Shown here: positions 6,436 to 7,758 of the stretch, in pieces | How the letters are laid out: each line of letters begins with the position of its first letter | How positions within the stretch are numbered: position 1 is the stretch's first letter | NCBI GenBank assembly: GCA_002393555.1 | Contig: DGSP01000057.1 | Coordinates: 1 to 7,758, forward strand | Source: Prevotellaceae bacterium UBA4359 | GTDB taxonomy: Bacteria > Bacteroidota > Bacteroidia > Bacteroidales > Bacteroidaceae | Direction: 5' to 3' | Length of the DNA: 7,758 nucleotides | Notes under the pieces: generated by a model | What the model was told of the DNA's origin: nothing | The model's database searches: none | What the model saw: the letters and a program-made list of their open reading frames with translations, nothing else | Position numbers and translations under genes: made by a program

Positions 6436-7572
6436 ATGGACAATCCATTTGTAACAAAAGGCTATGCTGGAGCCGAATATTTCTGCGACAGAGTGGAAGA
6501 AACCAAGCAGTTGGTAGAACTGACCGTCAATGGTAACAACATGGCACTTATATCCCCTCGGCGGGTGGGCAAGACAGACCTGATACACCATTGCTTCCAT
6601 CAGCCAGAGATTCAGGAACACTTTTATACGTTCCATATTGACATCTACGCAACAAACAGCCTGCGTGATTTCGTCAATGTCTTTGGGCGAGCCATCCTCA
6701 ACGAACTCCGTCCCAAGGGACGTGCTGTGTGGGAGGGATTCATCAATGTATTACGCTCCATACGTTCCGAAATCACATTTGACATCAACAGCATCCCGAC
6801 ATGGAGCCTTGGACTTGGAGACATCGAAAACCCCGCCGTCACACTGGACGAAATCTTTCAGTATCTCCGCGAGTCAGACAAGCCCTGCCTTGTGGCCATC
6901 GACGAGTTTCAGCAAATTACACGCTACAGCGATGCTCCCAACGTAGAAGCGACCCTCCGCACCTACATCCAACGCTGCATCAATGCCACCTTCATCTTCG
7001 CAGGCAGCAAACGCCATCTGATGGGCGAGATTTTCACCTCACCCTCCCGTCCGTTCTATCAGTCTGTGCTCATCATGAACCTGAAACCTATCCCCGTAGA
7101 GAAATACGAGGAGTTCGCACAGATGCAGTTCGCAAAATTCGGGAAGGCGCTGGAAGAAGGAGTGGTGACCAACATCTACGAGCGGTTCGATGCCGTCACC
7201 TCGTGCATCCAACGTGTTTTGAACGTCCTCTTCCTCAAAACACCCCCCAACACCCGCTGCACCCCCGACATGGTGGATGCAGCCATCACCTATATCCTCG
7301 ACATGTTCTCCGAAACATACGCTGACCTGCTGGACAAGATACCCGAAAAACAGCGCGAAGTTTTCATCGCCATTGCGCGAGAAGGCAAGGCTCAAAACAT
7401 CACCAGCAAAAACTTCATCAAGAAACATCACTTGCAAACGGTCAGTGTAGTGACAGCCGCCGTCCGTGGATTGTTAGACAAAGACTTCATCACCCAAGAG
7501 AAATCCACCTACATGGTCTATGACCCCTTCTTTGCCCTATGGCTGAACAGGGATGACAACCATTCAAAATAA
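6436..7572 (+). CDS. Orphan P-loop ATPase with C-terminal winged helix
   Basis: A 378-aa cytoplasmic ATPase of the PF01637-like (archaeal-type, STAND/AAA-related) group that is often multicopy in Bacteroidetes; biological role unknown. It opens NPFVTKGYAGAEYFCDR, the family's typical start. Walker A is SPRRVGKT (40-47), with Ser in place of the first Gly. Walker B is LVAIDEFQ (152-159). FAGSKRHLM (188-196) is the family's post-Walker B/sensor motif, and Arg205 in SPSRPFY is a candidate arginine finger. Residues about 300-378 look like a winged helix ending YMVYDPFFALWL. No nuclease or membrane segment is visible. ATG 6436 is chosen because the conserved N-terminus begins there, with AAGG just upstream. 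It is monocistronic, isolated by the GH35 terminator, and preceded by the palindrome cluster. It is bracketed by the 84-bp repeats, which suggests mobility or local rearrangement. Defence, toxin-linked or regulatory roles are possible but unsupported here. Confidence 0.8.
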   Translation: MDNPFVTKGYAGAEYFCDRVEETKQLVELTVNGNNMALISPRRVGKTDLIHHCFHQPEIQEHFYTFHIDIYATNSLRDFVNVFGRAILNELRPKGRAVWEGFINVLRSIRSEITFDINSIPTWSLGLGDIENPAVTLDEIFQYLRESDKPCLVAIDEFQQITRYSDAPNVEATLRTYIQRCINATFIFAGSKRHLMGEIFTSPSRPFYQSVLIMNLKPIPVEKYEEFAQMQFAKFGKALEEGVVTNIYERFDAVTSCIQRVLNVLFLKTPPNTRCTPDMVDAAITYILDMFSETYADLLDKIPEKQREVFIAIAREGKAQNITSKNFIKKHHLQTVSVVTAAVRGLLDKDFITQEKSTYMVYDPFFALWLNRDDNHSK

Positions 7573-7602
7573 GACGATACGACATATTTCCCAAACCGCA
7601 CC

Positions 7603-7683
7603 CTCGACCAAGCCCCCAACGGCATCCTCCTCTCGCTCGACAGCATACAAGTGATAGAGCGGCAAAACAACACCGTTGAATAA
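7603..7683 (+). pseudogene. Detached 3' fragment of a GH35 gene
   Basis: The sequence encodes the last 26 residues of a GH35 protein up to its TAA. It begins LDQAPNGILL and ends ERQNNTVE, and differs from the intact gene only by Asp to Asn and Thr to Asn. No GH35 homology is visible in 7573-7602, and no start codon suits it. The reading frame has no frameshift and happens to be the ATPase frame. It is either a remnant of a lost second GH35 gene or a copy made when the ATPase unit arrived. Confidence 0.85.
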
Positions 7684-7686
7684 AAA
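7603..7686 (+). repeat. 84-bp direct repeat, copy 2
   Basis: This is the partner of 6227-6310 (82/84 identical). Homology stops abruptly at both ends. On the left, CC at 7601-7602 replaces AA; on the right, copy 1 continues into its terminator while copy 2 goes to TTTATCCTAAA. No terminator follows this copy. Confidence 0.95.
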
Positions 7687-7687
7687 T

Positions 7688-7697
7688 TTATCCTAAA
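7688..7697. repeat. Fifth TTATCCTAAA site after copy 2
   Basis: TTATCCTAAA is identical to 6361-6370, the left edge of the palindrome cluster before the ATPase. Here it stands alone, with no GGATAA partner in the visible sequence. In copy 1 about 50 bp including the terminator lie between the 84-bp repeat and this motif; in copy 2 the gap is one base. Confidence 0.7.
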
Positions 7698-7706
7698 TAA
7701 CGTGAG

Positions 7707-7739
7707 TTCGATGAATTCAAACAAAAATAATTCATTGAA
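7707..7739. repeat. Imperfect inverted repeat near the window edge
   Basis: TTCGATGAATT (7707-7717) and AATTCATTGAA (7729-7739) pair over 11 bp with one G.T, round an 11-nt A-rich loop. No T-run follows on the plus strand, so it is a weak terminator candidate. It may be a regulatory site for a gene starting beyond the window or the edge of another element. No ORF is credible in 7687-7758. Confidence 0.35.
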
Positions 7740-7758
7740 GTTTCGGATGCTTTCTTCA

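Noticed and set aside
7518..7724. 68-codon minus-strand ORF across the ATPase end and the repeat
   Set aside because: It is antisense to the ATPase tail and the GH35 fragment, and no promoter or domain supports it.

Overview
The window looks like a chromosomal segment from a Bacteroidales bacterium, most likely Prevotella or a close relative. This is inferred from the gene families (GH35 beta-galactosidase, Bacteroidetes-type S41 and S37 lipoprotein peptidases, a small outer-membrane beta-barrel, a Prevotella/Bacteroides-type orphan ATPase), from TAnnTTTG -7 promoter boxes rather than TATAAT, from the lack of strong Shine-Dalgarno sites, and from A-rich (TAAAAAC)n intergenic repeats. No species can be assigned from sequence reading alone.

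Layout. Positions 31-3955 hold three minus-strand genes, transcribed right to left: a small beta-barrel protein, an S41-family lipoprotein peptidase, and an S37 (PS-10)-family lipoprotein peptidase. They are spaced about 30-40 nt apart and probably form one operon. Its likely promoter lies in the 276-bp divergent intergenic region 3956-4231. On the other side of that region, GH35 is transcribed rightwards (4232-6307) and ends in a textbook intrinsic terminator whose stem starts at the base after the stop codon. Next comes a single-gene unit: a symmetric cluster of TTATCC/GGATAA half-sites overlaps a clear TACCTTTG promoter, which drives a 378-aa ATPase with a C-terminal winged-helix-like region (6436-7572).

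The most unusual structure lies at the right end. The last 84 bp of the GH35 gene (6227-6310, stop codon included) recur after the ATPase gene at 7603-7686 with only two substitutions, both amino-acid changing. The second copy is followed almost at once by TTATCCTAAA, the same 10 bases that open the palindrome cluster before the ATPase. The ATPase gene therefore sits in a repeat-bounded unit with a 1376-bp period. This could be a mobile or recombining cassette, or the scar of a duplication of the GH35 3' end. No transposase or integrase is visible in the window.

Functionally, the left operon would place two peptidases on the outer membrane or in the periplasm beside a beta-barrel of unknown role. 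GH35 would remove terminal galactose from oligosaccharides after export. The ATPase has no visible link to either and looks like an autonomous, self-regulated accessory gene.
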